Positions 63,089-64,000 of a stretch of 64,000 bases of DNA are shown here, in pieces. The stretch covers positions 1,054,001 to 1,118,000 of the forward strand of contig OZ241749.1 of the NCBI GenBank assembly GCA_965200945.1. Direction: 5' to 3'. The DNA comes from JADCRZ01 sp965200945. Its GTDB lineage: Bacteria > Bacteroidota > Bacteroidia > Chitinophagales > Chitinophagaceae. The notes beneath the pieces were generated by a model. It was given only the letters and a program-made list of their open reading frames with translations, did no database searches and was not told the origin of the DNA. The translations under genes were made by a program, and so were the position numbers. How positions within the stretch are numbered: position 1 is the stretch's first letter; each line of letters begins with the position of its first letter.

Positions 63089-63942
63089 TGGCGATTTGTA
63101 AAAATCCATTTTTCACCATCCACTCCCATGTTAACTTCTGATCGTTTCAGCTTTTTCATATCAACATAAGCTAATCCAGTGAAACATGCGAATACAAAAA
63201 GATCCCTGACATGATTTAATCTTTCTATTTTGAATTCGTGGGAAACAATTGTTTGCAGTTCTGGTTCCGACAGAAAATCCCGGACCACTTCCTTTTTGTT
63301 CATTTTAAAACCAAAGAACGGATCCTTTAAAAGCCATCCATTCTTCACACAAATATTAATGATCTTCCTGAGATTGCTAATGTATTTAATGGTGCTATTA
63401 TGATTACACTTTCTGACAGACCTGAACCAAAAATCAAAATCAGAAATGAATTGATAGTTCATTTTCTTAATATCTATATCACTCGACTGATATTTCCATT
63501 CTATAAAAGCCTTTGTGTGATCAAACGAGGTTTTATATCTTTTCTGAGTAGCAGGTGCATAACTTTGCCCAACTAGTTGCTTCAAGCGGTTATTATGATC
63601 CTGAAAAATTTCCAGCAGCATTTTAGGACGCTCAGAAATACCCAGCCACTTTTCCTTGAAGGAGTGAACGTTTACTTGTTTACCCTCCTGAATCAATTGC
63701 TGATAATCACTATAGACCTTGTTCTTTAAAGTATCCAAATAGTAATTTATACTGCGTGCTTCTTCACTATTCCCTTTGACGCGACCAGAGTCTGCTGACC
63801 ATTTATTAGCTTCTATATACCGTTGTGTACTTATCTCAAATCTACCCCCGTCAATTGTAACCCTTAAATAAATTGGCAAGAGGTTAGTTTTAGTGGCTTT
63901 AGTTCTTTTTACGTAGAATAGGATACTTATTTTCAACGACAT

Positions 63943-64000
63943 CTTCTATATTTTAGGATTAGAATACAAGATCGGTGGAGACGCTTTTCTTTTTTAACTC
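63943..64000. other. Sequence upstream of the interrupted recombinase gene
   Basis: The last 58 bases contain no gene start on the plus strand and are probably the leader of the minus-strand recombinase gene. Confidence 0.3.

Larger units (their letters stand above)
60571..63942 (-). pseudogene. Tyrosine-recombinase gene interrupted by IS256, IS5-type and IS21 insertions
   Basis: The reading frame starts at 63942. An arm DNA-binding domain (about 1-85), a SAM-like core-binding domain (about 100-200) and the beginning of the catalytic domain (FACFTGLAYVDMKKLKRSE, with Ala in place of the first catalytic Arg, as in several Bacteroidota integrases) are followed by KWIFTNRQ, where IS256 is inserted. 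After removing IS256 with one copy of its target duplication, the frame continues at 61568 as NRQKTDGASRIPILPIP and YRNYPVCVS. There the IS5-type element is inserted. After removing it the frame continues KDLLL until the IS21 end near 60570. The rest, with the His-x-x-Arg and Tyr residues, is absent. It marks a former integrative element. Confidence 0.88.

Overview
The window comes from a Bacteroidota chromosome, most likely a Chitinophaga-like soil or plant-associated polysaccharide degrader. The support is a SusC/SusD pair, type IX secretion (T9SS) C-terminal domains, gliding-type C-termini on adhesins, and promoters of the TTTG-N17..19-TAnnTTTG type. No rRNA, tRNA or CRISPR array was recognised.

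1-9.6 kb holds polysaccharide-depolymerising and housekeeping genes: the end of an unsaturated-uronyl hydrolase (GH88/GH105), a PL8 polysaccharide lyase, a DHFR-like reductase, a DUF1810 protein, a cysteine-synthase-like enzyme and a giant T9SS beta-helix protein with a duplicated N-terminal module.

10.1-27.9 kb is a sialic-acid-type (nonulosonate) utilisation locus. A ten-gene minus-strand series runs from susC and susD through a NanM-like kelch protein, a D-2-hydroxyacid dehydrogenase, an NHL protein, a PhyH-type dioxygenase, a GH33 sialidase, a DHDPS/NAL-family aldolase and a broken third sialidase-like gene to an enolase-superfamily enzyme. A second, lipoprotein sialidase lies on the plus strand. 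A FadR-type GntR regulator, an MFS transporter and a clear N-acetylneuraminate lyase lie at the other end. Four palindromes of the form ATGTnnnACAT sit on the promoters of the lipoprotein sialidase, susC, the regulator gene and nanA, which points to one regulon. The usual ManNAc kinase and epimerase genes are absent, while oxidative or acid-sugar enzymes are present.

28-47.4 kb is ordinary Bacteroidota chromosome: an esterase lipoprotein, two gliding/T9SS adhesins (one with SprB-like repeats), a patatin, a soluble sugar dehydrogenase, two CPA1 antiporters, membrane proteins, the remains of a GH92 mannosidase gene, and an ArsR-VOC-SRPBCC operon with a clear promoter and twin operator.

48-64 kb is accessory. 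It has an M1-like peptidase gene, a complete IS5-family element, then a visibly A+T-rich block carrying two tandem copies of a tiny cysteine-rich secreted peptide gene. Each copy is preceded by a conserved 19-codon leader ORF whose stop overlaps the peptide start, and each is followed by a long-loop inverted repeat. Downstream are overlapping genes for a secreted propeller-like protein, a MauE/DoxX-type redox membrane protein and an outer-membrane beta-barrel protein. This cassette is my main candidate for an undescribed system. It is closed by an IS5 remnant, IS21 debris, a complete IS21, a second IS5-type element and an IS256. The last three interrupt one tyrosine-recombinase gene in succession, and the IS5-type and IS256 insertions can be undone in silico from their target duplications.
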